A stretch of 36,936 nt of DNA from Lachnospiraceae bacterium (lineage in GTDB: Bacteria > Bacillota > Clostridia > Lachnospirales > Lachnospiraceae). The position numbers and the translations under genes were made by a program. Location: contig JAFZDQ010000059.1 in NCBI GenBank assembly GCA_017561085.1, positions 1-36,936 on the forward strand, read 5' to 3'. The notes below the pieces were generated by a model. That model saw only the letters and a program-made list of their open reading frames with translations, was not told the origin of the DNA and ran no database searches. Positions 16,701-25,079 of this stretch are shown in pieces. Positions within the stretch are counted from its first letter, which is position 1. The number at the start of each line of letters is the position of its first letter.

Positions 16701-17637
16701 TCGGGTTAACCACCTTTTCTATGTCTGAAATCAAATACCGCTGCTGCTTAAATACCAGATTCAGAAGCACGGATAAATACTTCAGGATAATGGTCAGAAG
16801 TACAAATACCCCGAAAAAGCCCAGTGCCAAAAAGCCCATGGTAGAAAGCCAGCCCTCTACCGGTTTATCCGCGTTAAAAAAGTCTGCCACAAGCCAGATG
16901 CCCATCCCTACGGTCAGAAGCAGGAACAATCCGCTGATTACAGCAGACACCCGCTCTAAGGCATTTGTAAAATAGATAAAGGAATCCATGGCAAGACCGG
17001 TCCGCTCTGCCGCAGCCGCTTTCTTTTTCTTTCCGCATTTTCCTGTGCTTTCATAAGTAACCGTTGCCATATTCAGACCGCAGTTATTATAAACAGCCTT
17101 ACGGTAAGGAATATACTGCCCCATGGATTTAATCCTGTTAATAGCTCTTCTGGAAATCAGACGGAAGGTTTCCGGTCCGATTTTGCCCTTTGCATAGCTG
17201 GTTCTGTTATAAAGGGCATAAAAAAGCTTCGAGGTTAATCTGACACTGCCATTGCTCCTGGCTGCCACAATATCATTGCCCGCAAGCAGCTTTTCATAGA
17301 CTTCCATCATAAGCTCCGGCTCATAATCCACTTCCGTAGTGTCAAATTCGTAGACAAAGTCTCCGATGGCAATATCCCGGCCTGCGTTCATGGCAGCCTC
17401 AAGCCCCTGATAAAAGCTCATATGAATCACATTTACCATGGCACCCGCAGGATTCTGCGCCAGATATTCCTTTAATTCTTCTACCGTTGCATCCGTACTG
17501 GCATCGTTGACGCAGACGATTTCAAACTCTTCAAAACGCGCCTTGCACAGGGAAATCACCGTCTCCAAAAAGGTACGGATACTGTCTCCGGCATTATGCA
17601 AATATACAACTACGGATATAAATTTCTTTTCTTTCAT
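16690..17637 (-). CDS. GT2-like glycosyltransferase with C-terminal membrane helices and divergent metal site
   Basis: The first ~220 residues follow the GT2 pattern (SVVVYLHNAGDSI, then IVCVNDASTDAT). The position expected to hold a DxD motif reads EFDTTEVD, which is divergent. Two hydrophobic segments (about 230-255 and 268-295) should anchor it in the membrane, as in GtrB/CsbB-like polyprenyl-phosphate glycosyltransferases. The ATG has AGAGGAA seven bases upstream. It lies 18 bases after the oxidoreductase gene and overlaps the next GT2 gene. The altered metal site could mean a different donor or a partner role beside the overlapping GT2; both are inferences. Confidence 0.8.
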   Translation of the reverse strand: MKEKKFISVVVYLHNAGDSIRTFLETVISLCKARFEEFEIVCVNDASTDATVEELKEYLAQNPAGAMVNVIHMSFYQGLEAAMNAGRDIAIGDFVYEFDTTEVDYEPELMMEVYEKLLAGNDIVAARSNGSVRLTSKLFYALYNRTSYAKGKIGPETFRLISRRAINRIKSMGQYIPYRKAVYNNCGLNMATVTYESTGKCGKKKKAAAAERTGLAMDSFIYFTNALERVSAVISGLFLLLTVGMGIWLVADFFNADKPVEGWLSTMGFLALGFFGVFVLLTIILKYLSVLLNLVFKQQRYLISDIEKVVNPNEH

Positions 17638-17655
17638 TTTAGTTCCTCTCTGCTG

Positions 17656-18783
17656 TTAGAGCAAATACGTATCTAAATCATATACCGTGTTAATTTTTCC
17701 TGATAACACACTGATAAAGGTGGGGCCTTCACTTAATACCTTAATGGCTGTAGGTCTGGAATCGTCCACCTCGGAAGACTTCAAAATCGGTTTCATGGAG
17801 TATAGGGATTCCTTGTAGGTATACCCAAATTCCTCTTTCAGATATTTGTCCGCCAGATGGGACATATAGGGCCATGCACTGTCCGGTTTATTCGCACAAC
17901 TGCTGCAGTTTCCGAGATTTTCCCTACTGCAGCTGCCGTCCTTCTGACAGGCAAAGCCCGGGGTACTGTCATAGGAGGTCACATGGGGCGTAAAGGTCAC
18001 CGAAGTTAAGGAATGCAACCCCGTCTTTCCGAAAGGCATAATGGAGAAAAAAGGACCGTCCATTACCGTAATTCCCGTTCCCGCTAACGCCTTAGAGGGT
18101 TCACACAATATAATTTCACAAAGTTCATACTTAATTTGGAACAGCTCCGGCTCTATGCCTTCTATTTTGCTTAAAATCTGGTTTACGGAAGCATAGGTGG
18201 CATTCAGTACAAAAGGAGCCTCTGCCATGCTGCCGTCTTCCATCCAAACCTCATAGACATCTGATTTCTTTTGAATGCTTTTGATTCTGGCGCCGTACTG
18301 AATCGTCACATTCCTCTTATCTGAGAGTTTCTCTTCAAAATACACCTGTAAGATTTTGGCGTCATAGGTATATTCTTCCGTCAAAAACGCTCCGTCACAC
18401 ATTCCGGGCTTAAAATATTTGGCTACTGCCACTTCATCACAACGGATTCCCGCCGCCCTGCAAAAATCCATAAACTGGCTTGCATTGGTCCAGGAAAACC
18501 GTTCACTGGTGGCGTACACCTGATCAAATTTGTCATGGATACAAAAACCAAAGTCCTCCGTAAACCGCCTGAAATAACCTGCAGACTTCACCGCCGTGGT
18601 CAGACTTCTGGGATAGTGATACCCCATATGTACCCTGGCCTGATTGATATAAGTGGCTCTTTGGAAGGGTGCCCTGTCATACTCCAGTACAAGTACCTTT
18701 TCTCCCCTGTCGCCGCAAAATTTCGCTGCGTACATTCCGTAAAGGCCACCACCTATGATAATTTTGTCAAATGTTTTTTCCAT
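17656..18783 (-). CDS. FAD-dependent oxidoreductase (DAO/NAD(P)-binding Rossmann type) with four-cysteine cluster
   Basis: This 375-residue protein opens with a Rossmann dinucleotide fold: KIIIGGGLYGMYAA (glycines 11, 13 and 16) followed by VLVLEYD. The rest resembles DAO-type FAD oxidoreductases seen in surface-polysaccharide loci. Four cysteines at residues 279, 285, 293 and 296 form a C-x5-C-x7-C-x2-C set, unusual for this fold and possibly a metal or iron-sulfur site. I chose the ATG at 18783, which has AGGAGAG five bases upstream and precedes the Rossmann strand. A longer frame to 18879 would add 32 non-conserved residues and overlap the upstream gene. No membrane segment is seen, so it is probably cytoplasmic. 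Oxidation of a sugar or sugar nucleotide is the contextual guess; the substrate is unknown. Confidence 0.85.
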   Translation of the reverse strand: MEKTFDKIIIGGGLYGMYAAKFCGDRGEKVLVLEYDRAPFQRATYINQARVHMGYHYPRSLTTAVKSAGYFRRFTEDFGFCIHDKFDQVYATSERFSWTNASQFMDFCRAAGIRCDEVAVAKYFKPGMCDGAFLTEEYTYDAKILQVYFEEKLSDKRNVTIQYGARIKSIQKKSDVYEVWMEDGSMAEAPFVLNATYASVNQILSKIEGIEPELFQIKYELCEIILCEPSKALAGTGITVMDGPFFSIMPFGKTGLHSLTSVTFTPHVTSYDSTPGFACQKDGSCSRENLGNCSSCANKPDSAWPYMSHLADKYLKEEFGYTYKESLYSMKPILKSSEVDDSRPTAIKVLSEGPTFISVLSGKINTVYDLDTYLL

Positions 18784-18809
18784 GCTATCTCTCCTGCTAA
18801 ACGCGGGCA

Positions 18810-20270
18810 TTATTCTAACACAATCCTGTACAGGGTATATTCTTCCCCTCTGGCACTTTTTCCTTCCGTGCGGTAACAAACATCCCAGTTCTTTCGTACT
18901 TCACCGGGAATGTCCTCAATGCAGCCTGTAGGGCTTACCAAAAGATACACTGCCGTCTCTCCGGGGAATTTATCCGCGATATTTTCCTTCAGATTCTCCC
19001 AGGTCACTTTCGTGCTTTGTTCTTCGTTATATTTGGCGTAGGTCTCCTTCTGAAGCGTACCTGCATAGTAAAATCCATATTCTTTGCCCAAATAGGCCTG
19101 CACCGTGGAGGCCTCCGAAACATCCGTGGTAAGCACCACTTGCTCCGGCGAAACTGCCTCTTTCATGTATTCCGCCACATGGATTCCGTCGGAATAAAGC
19201 CCCGTCAGCGCATTTGCAAGGCTGGAATTCTCTTCCGGTGCATTCCACCTCATAAACATGGTAATGCCCAGTAAAATCAGCAATGCCTCCGAAAAAATCC
19301 TGGCACTGTTGCCCACCCACAAAAACCAAATCAGGCTAAAGCACAAGGCGATATAATGCCAGATATGAAGCTGATACACCAAAATACTGAATACTACCTC
19401 AAACAAAAAGGCACCTGCCATAACAAGCATCGGCCATATATTTTTCTTTTCGTAACTGATAAAAAGACCTGCTGCCAAAAATAAAACAATTAACAGCCAT
19501 CCGAACAACACGCCCTGTCCGGTCATTCGGTTTAATATGTGAAATGTAAAATTGTGGATTTCACTTAAGAATTCCTTGGCAGAAAGTGCCCGCATATGAT
19601 ATTCGGGACTGTCCGACACATGATAAAACTGTGCAATCCAGAAAAGCAGGCTGACAAACGGAAACACAAGTCCCTTCGCCCCCGTCTTTAAGGCATCTGC
19701 ATTCTTCTCCTTCAGGCTTTTTCTTACGCATTCCCACAGCCACATCATACTGATGAGTCCGGCGGTGGCCATCACAATGGTATCCGACTGTACCAAAAGC
19801 CCCAACAAAAGCCCATAGAAAACACTGTGCTTATTTCTCTCCGGATACAAAACAGCCAGCCAGATTAACAAAAGTGCAATCAGACAATAGTTTCTCGCCA
19901 CTACCGGATAGTAGTAAGAAAACATGGGACTGAACAGACAGACAAACTTGGTAACCGGATGAAAGGGACAAAGATAAACAAACAGCCCTGCTGCTGCCGC
20001 CATTATCAAAAAGCTCAGCACACTGATGGTGGGAAACGGAAAGCCCATTTTGGCAAAGGGCATTACCATAAAATACCACAAGCAGGGATGCCCCTGGTAC
20101 TTAATCTCCCGCAGAAGCTGCAAGGGCGACGCATCCCTGGCAAACAGCCATACATTCGCTTCGTCTCTCCACAGTTCATGTCCTGTCAGTAAAATACCGT
20201 TAAAAACAAGGTACCCGACAAATACTGCCGTCAGAATTATAAAGTTTGTTTTTTTACTTAATTTATTCAC
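18810..20270 (-). CDS. GT-C-type membrane glycosyltransferase (GT39/ArnT-like topology)
   Basis: This protein of about 486 residues has 10-12 hydrophobic segments. After the first helix it carries HELWRDEANVWLFARD, placing an Asp-Glu pair in the first outer loop as in PMT/ArnT-type GT-C enzymes; GHPCLWYF follows. These enzymes use polyprenyl-phosphate sugars on the outer face. A soluble tail of roughly 130 residues ends the protein. I prefer the GTG at 20270, which has AGGTGA six bases upstream, over the GTG three codons earlier. It is the first gene of the operon, about 30 bases from the predicted transcription start, with 26 bases to the oxidoreductase gene. Its sugar donor could come from one of the nearby GT2 enzymes; this is inferred. 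Confidence 0.82.
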   Translation of the reverse strand: MNKLSKKTNFIILTAVFVGYLVFNGILLTGHELWRDEANVWLFARDASPLQLLREIKYQGHPCLWYFMVMPFAKMGFPFPTISVLSFLIMAAAAGLFVYLCPFHPVTKFVCLFSPMFSYYYPVVARNYCLIALLLIWLAVLYPERNKHSVFYGLLLGLLVQSDTIVMATAGLISMMWLWECVRKSLKEKNADALKTGAKGLVFPFVSLLFWIAQFYHVSDSPEYHMRALSAKEFLSEIHNFTFHILNRMTGQGVLFGWLLIVLFLAAGLFISYEKKNIWPMLVMAGAFLFEVVFSILVYQLHIWHYIALCFSLIWFLWVGNSARIFSEALLILLGITMFMRWNAPEENSSLANALTGLYSDGIHVAEYMKEAVSPEQVVLTTDVSEASTVQAYLGKEYGFYYAGTLQKETYAKYNEEQSTKVTWENLKENIADKFPGETAVYLLVSPTGCIEDIPGEVRKNWDVCYRTEGKSARGEEYTLYRIVLE

Positions 20271-20308
20271 AAAAATCACCTGTCATTTGTATGTGCATAC
20301 TCCTTTAA

Positions 20309-20337
20309 ATGGTATCACGATATAAGGATAAGGTCAA
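20309..20337 (-). promoter_or_regulatory. Promoter of the six-gene glycan operon
   Basis: On the minus strand, a -35 box TTGACC (20337-20332) is separated by 17 bases from a -10 box TACCAT (20314-20309) with an extended TG (TGA before the box). It lies about 40 bases upstream of the GT-C start. Confidence 0.7.
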
Positions 20338-20394
20338 GAAATGTGACTCATAAAGCGCATCCTTTCTTTTTTTACTCCACAGGTAATTTGCAGG

Positions 20395-20431
20395 AAATAA
20401 AAGAAAACCTGCAGGCTTCATTCCCCACAGG
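20395..20431 (-). terminator. Terminator after the SGNH lipoprotein gene
   Basis: A 9-bp stem with two G-U pairs (20407-20415 with 20423-20431) is followed on the minus strand by TTTTCTTTTATT. It lies about 30 bases past the stop at 20463. Confidence 0.7.
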
Positions 20432-20462
20432 TCTTCTCTCTTTTCCTTCTTTTAAAAATTTG

Positions 20463-21611
20463 TTAGTTATTTCTGGTTTCTTCCAGCTTCGCAATCTTAT
20501 CAGCAAGGTGGTCAGCATAAAGCTGTCTGCCTTCTGCGGACAGGTGCACACCATCCTCTAAGTACTGCTTCGCAGTGTATCCGTTAATGCCGATATCTAA
20601 GTACGCATCTAAGAAATGATCATGATACTCTCCTGCCACATACTGGCAAATTCCCTTGTAATCAAAAAGGGTTCCGTAACCGGTATTTACGGTATTGCCA
20701 TCGCCTATATAGGCACCGTTCTTAAAGAACTGGGCATAATTGGGTCCGCAGAAAATAATCTCCGCATCCGGTGCAATTTCGCTTAAATTGGAAGCTGCAT
20801 AACGGAGTGCTCCGGCATAGGTATACACGTCATACCAGTTTCCGTCATAATTATCAAGAGGTACCCCTCTGAAAAAGTCATTCATACCATATTCTACGAT
20901 AAAGTAGTCCGTCTCTGACCAGTCAATTCTCTTATTATCCAGAATTTCCCTGGTTCTGCTCTGACCGAAGCATTCTGTGGAAACCTCGCCCTTCATGGCC
21001 TTTACCACACCTACCAGACTTTGTGAATCCCACTTGCTGTTATCATTGGGCTCACCGGATTCCAGTGTAGCACTGGTTCCGCCGATTGCCAGGTTATACA
21101 CATCCGCATTAAACTGTACGGAAGTCAGGTAAGGGACTCCGGTTCCGTCTCTGTAGGAGTCAAAAATACTGTCTCCCAAAAATACCATCTGAAGTTCATG
21201 TCCTTTCGGCTCGGTCTGGTCCTCTTCTTCGGAAATTACCTGCTCCGGCACCGGAACCTCAAGCTCTACTTCCGCTTTCACGATTTCCGGTGTAGCTTTT
21301 TCCTGTTCTTTCTTTTCTTCTGTATCTTCTTTGTTTTCTTCTTTGGCATCCTCAGCTTCCGGCTTTTCTCCCTGTGCTTCAGGGTCTTTTCCTTCTGCTG
21401 CAGGTGCCGGTGTTTCCACAGTCTGGGCACCGCTTTCCTCACCGGGCTGGGGATATTTCTCAATTACCTCTCCGGTTTCCGTAATTACCACGTTTCCGGA
21501 CAGCACATTATCATTTTCATCCTTTTCTTTAAACACGCTGCAACCTGCAAAAGCAAAGCACATAACCGCAACCAAAAGCAAGGCGCCGATTCTTCCAGTC
21601 AATTTCTTCAT
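20463..21611 (-). CDS. SGNH/GDSL-family hydrolase lipoprotein
   Basis: This 382-residue exported lipoprotein has an N-terminal hydrophobic segment ending in the lipobox AFAGC, with Cys24 as the lipidation site. Residues about 55-137 are a Glu/Lys/Pro-rich tether. The catalytic domain shows block I VFLGDSIFD (Ser148), block III GMND (Asn244) and block V DGVHLS (Asp353, His356), so all canonical SGNH residues are present. It should act outside the membrane as an esterase, for example removing or transferring acyl groups on a surface glycan; that substrate is inferred from the acetylation genes nearby. The ATG is preceded by AGAGGA. It is probably transcribed alone, having a terminator downstream; its promoter is not clear in 21612-21832. 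Confidence 0.92.
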   Translation of the reverse strand: MKKLTGRIGALLLVAVMCFAFAGCSVFKEKDENDNVLSGNVVITETGEVIEKYPQPGEESGAQTVETPAPAAEGKDPEAQGEKPEAEDAKEENKEDTEEKKEQEKATPEIVKAEVELEVPVPEQVISEEEDQTEPKGHELQMVFLGDSIFDSYRDGTGVPYLTSVQFNADVYNLAIGGTSATLESGEPNDNSKWDSQSLVGVVKAMKGEVSTECFGQSRTREILDNKRIDWSETDYFIVEYGMNDFFRGVPLDNYDGNWYDVYTYAGALRYAASNLSEIAPDAEIIFCGPNYAQFFKNGAYIGDGNTVNTGYGTLFDYKGICQYVAGEYHDHFLDAYLDIGINGYTAKQYLEDGVHLSAEGRQLYADHLADKIAKLEETRNN

Positions 21612-21832
21612 TCAATCATCCTCTTTCTTCCCCAAAAACTGCTTACATTTTTTCAAAGAAACCGATGTAAGTTTGTATAAGCATACCACTTTTTTGAAAA
21701 AAATATAGTCTTTTCTTTACAATTTAAGATTTCTTCCAGGAACCTTAATAAAATCTTAATAACTTCTTTTCTACCAAAAGTCTATGCACCCTTGCAGGAT
21801 TTTAGAACAGGTTCTTCAGGATTTCTGAAATA

Positions 21833-22831
21833 CTAATCAAAACGATAGTAGGAAAGGAACCACTTTGCAAAGGCCGAAAGCCCCTCCTCAATGGTGGTGG
21901 AAGGCTTAAAGTCAAAGTCATTCATAAGATCCGTCACATCCGCGTAGGTCTCATATACATCTCCCGGCTGCATGGGTAAGAATTCCTTCTTAGCTTCCCT
22001 GCCCAGGCACTTCTCTAAAACTGCAATATAATCCATCAGCTGCTCGGGCTTATTATTTCCGATATTGTAAATCTTATATTTGGCACCGTCCTCATCTTCT
22101 GCCGGCGGATTACAAAGGATATTCTCCATCCCTTTTACGATATCATCAATGTAGGTAAAATCCCTGCGCATATCGCCGTTGTTGTAAATCTGGATGGTAT
22201 CCCCTGCCATAATCTTTTTGGCAAATTTAAAATATGCCATATCCGGTCTTCCCATCGGGCCGTAAACCGTAAAGAACCGAAGGCCCGTCAAAGGAATGCC
22301 GTAAAGCTTACTGTAGGAATATGCCATCAATTCATTGGATTTCTTAGTGGCCGCATACAGACTCACGGGATGATCCACCTGATCCTCTGTGGAAAAAGGA
22401 ATCTTCTTATTGCTGCCGTAAACAGAACTGGAGGAAGCATAAACCAGATGCTCTACGGGATAATTTCTGCAGGCTTCCAGAATATGGAAAAAGCCCACCA
22501 GGTTAGACTGAATATAAGCATCCGGATTGTCAATACTATAGCGGACGCCCGCCTGCGCTGCCAGATTCACCACAATCTGCGGTTTGTACTTTGCAAACAC
22601 CTGCATAACAGCTTCTTTGTCCGCAATATCCGCCCTGATAAATTGATACTTATCATAGCCCTGCAATACAGAAAGACGTTCTCCCTTTAATGAAACCTCA
22701 TAATAATCATTCATATTGTCAATACCGATTACCCTTGCTCCCTTATCCAGAAGGGCCTTTGCAAGATAAAAGCCGATAAAGCCGCTTGCTCCGGTAATCA
22801 GATATGTTTTGGTAATGTCTAATGCTTTCAT
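21833..22831 (-). CDS. NAD-dependent epimerase, probable UDP-glucuronate 4-epimerase
   Basis: This 332-residue short-chain dehydrogenase/reductase of the extended type should interconvert UDP-glucuronate and UDP-galacturonate. It shows the NAD-binding TGASGFIG (residues 13-20), an AAQAGVRYSI segment followed by NPDAYIQSNLVGF typical of this epimerase branch, SSSSVYG, and the catalytic pair Tyr159/Lys163 in LYAATKKSNE. The length fits bacterial enzymes of the family. I chose the ATG at 22831, which has GAGGG four to five bases upstream; longer frames to 22861 lack a ribosome site. A TTGACG/TAAAAT promoter lies just upstream. It probably provides a uronic-acid precursor for the glycan. A related UDP-sugar epimerase activity cannot be excluded. 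No clear terminator follows it. Confidence 0.88.
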   Translation of the reverse strand: MKALDITKTYLITGASGFIGFYLAKALLDKGARVIGIDNMNDYYEVSLKGERLSVLQGYDKYQFIRADIADKEAVMQVFAKYKPQIVVNLAAQAGVRYSIDNPDAYIQSNLVGFFHILEACRNYPVEHLVYASSSSVYGSNKKIPFSTEDQVDHPVSLYAATKKSNELMAYSYSKLYGIPLTGLRFFTVYGPMGRPDMAYFKFAKKIMAGDTIQIYNNGDMRRDFTYIDDIVKGMENILCNPPAEDEDGAKYKIYNIGNNKPEQLMDYIAVLEKCLGREAKKEFLPMQPGDVYETYADVTDLMNDFDFKPSTTIEEGLSAFAKWFLSYYRFD

Positions 22832-22882
22832 AGTTCCCTCGATTCTCATTTGATAAATCATTTACACTTTTACTCTCGTTTC

Positions 22883-22911
22883 ATTTTATACGTTTCGTGT
22901 CTTTTCGTCAA
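22883..22911 (-). promoter_or_regulatory. Promoter of the UDP-sugar epimerase gene
   Basis: On the minus strand, a -35 box TTGACG (22911-22906) lies 17 bases from a -10 box TAAAAT (22888-22883). The leader would be about 45 bases. Confidence 0.72.
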
Positions 22912-22981
22912 ATCCTGCGCACATCTTTCTTCCGGTACTCCAAACGCGTCCTTCTTTTTGTCAGGTTCCCCAACACAAAGA

Positions 22982-23010
22982 TTGCCAAACTGCTTTTTCT
23001 CATATATACT
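22982..23010 (+). promoter_or_regulatory. Promoter of the plus-strand GT2 gene
   Basis: A -35 box TTGCCA (22982-22987) is followed after 17 bases by a -10 box TATACT (23005-23010). It is back to back with the epimerase promoter, with about 70 bases between the two -35 boxes. Confidence 0.77.
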
Positions 23011-23072
23011 ATTCATAGTGTTATTTATGATTATTGTGTTATTTTGATGATTGTTCATTGCAAGGAGTTTTT

Positions 23073-24008
23073 ATGGATACCGTGAAAAATAATTTACTGT
23101 CTGTTATCATTCCCTCCTATAACGAGCAGGATATGATAGCTACCACCTTTCATACCGTAAAAAACATCCTTAAAGAGGCGGACATCCCCTTTGAAATCTT
23201 ATTTGTGGATGACGGCTCAAAGGATATGACTTATATACAGATTGCTGCACTTTCCAAGGAATATCCGGAGGCAAAGGGAATTTCTTTTTCCCGTAACTTC
23301 GGTAAGGAAGCCGCTATTTTCGCCGGACTTGAAAGTGCACAGGGAGCCTGCTGCGTCATTATGGACTGCGATTTACAGCACCCGCCTGCGACGATTGTGG
23401 AAATGTATCGTCTCTGGGAGCAGGGCTACGAAGTAGTGGAGGGCGTAAAATCCTCCAGAGGTAAAGAAAGCAGGTTCCATGCTTTTTGTGCAGGCAGCTT
23501 TTACGGAATCATCAGTAAAGTCATCGGCATCGACATGGCCAATGCTTCCGACTTTAAGCTGTTAGACAGACAGGCTGTAGACGCACTGCTTCTGATGCCG
23601 GAGCGGACACCCTTTTTCCGGGCTTTATCCTCCTGGATTGGTTTTAAGACTGCTACCGTAAATTTTGAAGTACAGGAACGTACCGTAGGTACCTCTAAGT
23701 GGTCCTTCTTTAGTCTGGTGAAATACGCCGTTAAGAATATTACCTCTTTCTCCGGTGCTCCCATGCAGTTTGTGAGCCTGATGGGATGGGTAACCTTAAT
23801 CTTTTCCCTGATTTTCGGCATCCAGTCGTTGTATAAATACTTCAGCGGTGCTGCCCTGGAAGGCTTTACCACAGTAATCCTTCTGCAACTGATTATCGGA
23901 AGTGTGCTGATGATTTCCTTAGGAATCATCGGACATTATATCTCCAGAATTTATGATGAAATCAAAGCAAGACCAAGATATATTATTAATAAAAGATGCG
24001 GCTATTAA
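23073..24008 (+). CDS. GT2 glycosyltransferase, GtrB/CsbB-like polyprenyl-phosphate type
   Basis: This 311-residue protein begins with VIIPSYNEQD, carries FVDDGSKD and the metal-site motif DCDLQHPP, and ends with two long hydrophobic segments, the pattern of GtrB/CsbB enzymes. Those transfer glucose or another sugar from a nucleotide donor to undecaprenyl phosphate at the inner membrane face, supplying a GT-C enzyme outside. The ATG at 23073 has AAGGAG five bases upstream; an upstream TTG would add 13 residues without support. It is the only plus-strand gene here, with its own promoter and a terminator that starts inside its last codons. No GtrA-like flippase lies next to it. The sugar is unknown. 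Confidence 0.9.
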   Translation: MDTVKNNLLSVIIPSYNEQDMIATTFHTVKNILKEADIPFEILFVDDGSKDMTYIQIAALSKEYPEAKGISFSRNFGKEAAIFAGLESAQGACCVIMDCDLQHPPATIVEMYRLWEQGYEVVEGVKSSRGKESRFHAFCAGSFYGIISKVIGIDMANASDFKLLDRQAVDALLLMPERTPFFRALSSWIGFKTATVNFEVQERTVGTSKWSFFSLVKYAVKNITSFSGAPMQFVSLMGWVTLIFSLIFGIQSLYKYFSGAALEGFTTVILLQLIIGSVLMISLGIIGHYISRIYDEIKARPRYIINKRCGY

Positions 24009-24019
24009 CCGCATCTTTT
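23991..24019. terminator. Bidirectional terminator overlapping the GT2 stop codon
   Basis: A perfect 11-bp stem (23991-24001 with 24009-24019) encloses a 7-base loop that contains the TAA stop (24006-24008). T-rich tails lie on both strands, so it probably ends both the plus-strand GT2 and the convergent minus-strand GT2 at 24050. Confidence 0.88.
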
Positions 24020-24049
24020 TATTTTTAATGGTATTTGTTTGTAATCCTT

Positions 24050-25012
24050 TTATTCTTTATTGCGATCACACATTCCGTCGTACCTGAGTTTACGGATCTG
24101 ATACTGGGTATCCTCCATAATCTTCCTGTTGGCTGCAATCACATCTGCCAGAAGTCCGATTACAAAGGTAATAAATCCGATGATGAGCAGCGTACATGCC
24201 AAAATCAGGGACTGTACGTGACCATTTCCCCTGCCCGTAAAGAAAAAGATTAAGAACCGCACTCCTACACTGAATCCGATAATGGAGGGAATCAGCGCTA
24301 CCGTGGTAAAGCAGTATAAAGGCTTGTACCACATAAATGCACGCAGAATCGTGAGAATGGATTTCTTCACATATCCCCACATACTCTTAAATAATCTGGA
24401 CTCACGTAATTCCGGATTGGTCCGAATCGGCACACTGGTAATGGCCATACGGTTTCTGCCGGCTTGTACAATGGTTTCCAATGTATAGGTATAATCATTT
24501 ACCACATTCAGACGCATAGCGGCTTCTCTGCTGTAGGCACGGAATCCGCTGGGGGCATCCGGAATATTGGTCTTAGATGCTTTTCTTACTACCCAACTGC
24601 CGAAATGCTGCAATTTCTTCTTAATGGGAGAAAAATGCTCAATTTCATCAATGGGACGTTCTCCCACTACGATATCTGCCGTACCGTTTAAAATCGGTGC
24701 AATCAACTTGGCAATATCCTCTCCACAATACTGGTTGTCAGCATCCGTATTGACGATAATATCTGCTCCTGCCGAAAGACAGGCATCAATTCCTGCCATA
24801 AAGCCTTTGGCAAGCCCCTTGTTACATCTGAAATTCACTACATGATGCACGCCCCAGTTCTTCGCCACCTCTACGGTATTATCCTTACTGCCGTCATTGA
24901 TAATCAAATATTCAATTTCATCAATCCCGTCAATATGCTTGGGCAAATCATTTAAAGCGATTTCCAAAGTTTCCGCTTCATTGTAACAGGGAATTTGTAT
25001 AATGAGTTTCAC
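24050..25012 (-). CDS. GT2 glycosyltransferase, polyprenyl-phosphate sugar synthase-like
   Basis: This protein of about 320 residues has the DPM1/DPG-synthase-like pattern: IIQIPCYNEAETL, LIINDGSKDNT, the metal site NTDADNQY and the acceptor-side PSGFRAYSREA. Two C-terminal hydrophobic segments anchor it. It probably makes a polyprenyl-phosphate sugar for a GT-C enzyme, perhaps the large one encoded just upstream. I prefer the GTG at 25012, which has GGAAGG seven bases upstream and precedes the first family strand, over a TTG at 25048. A consensus promoter at 25080-25108 sits in the 122-base gap before it, so it can be expressed apart from the upstream cluster. It converges on the other GT2 gene with a shared terminator. 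Confidence 0.88.
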   Translation of the reverse strand: MKLIIQIPCYNEAETLEIALNDLPKHIDGIDEIEYLIINDGSKDNTVEVAKNWGVHHVVNFRCNKGLAKGFMAGIDACLSAGADIIVNTDADNQYCGEDIAKLIAPILNGTADIVVGERPIDEIEHFSPIKKKLQHFGSWVVRKASKTNIPDAPSGFRAYSREAAMRLNVVNDYTYTLETIVQAGRNRMAITSVPIRTNPELRESRLFKSMWGYVKKSILTILRAFMWYKPLYCFTTVALIPSIIGFSVGVRFLIFFFTGRGNGHVQSLILACTLLIIGFITFVIGLLADVIAANRKIMEDTQYQIRKLRYDGMCDRNKE

Positions 25013-25079
25013 GTTTGTACCTTCCTGATTCCTGACATATATCGTCAAAAAATTCGTATTTATTTTCTTCTTCCTGCTT

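Noticed and set aside
18784..18879. 32-residue N-terminal extension of the FAD oxidoreductase
   Set aside because: It overlaps the end of the upstream gene, precedes the Rossmann strand without conserved features, and the internal ATG at 18783 has a strong AGGAGAG site.
20263..20298. Micro-ORF of 11 codons ahead of the GT-C gene, near an AAAGGAG
   Set aside because: The AAAGGAG lies at the predicted transcription start, so it would not serve as a ribosome site; the GT-C start has its own AGGTGA.
23034..23072. TTG-started extension of the plus-strand GT2
   Set aside because: No ribosome site; the ATG at 23073 has AAGGAG at ideal spacing.
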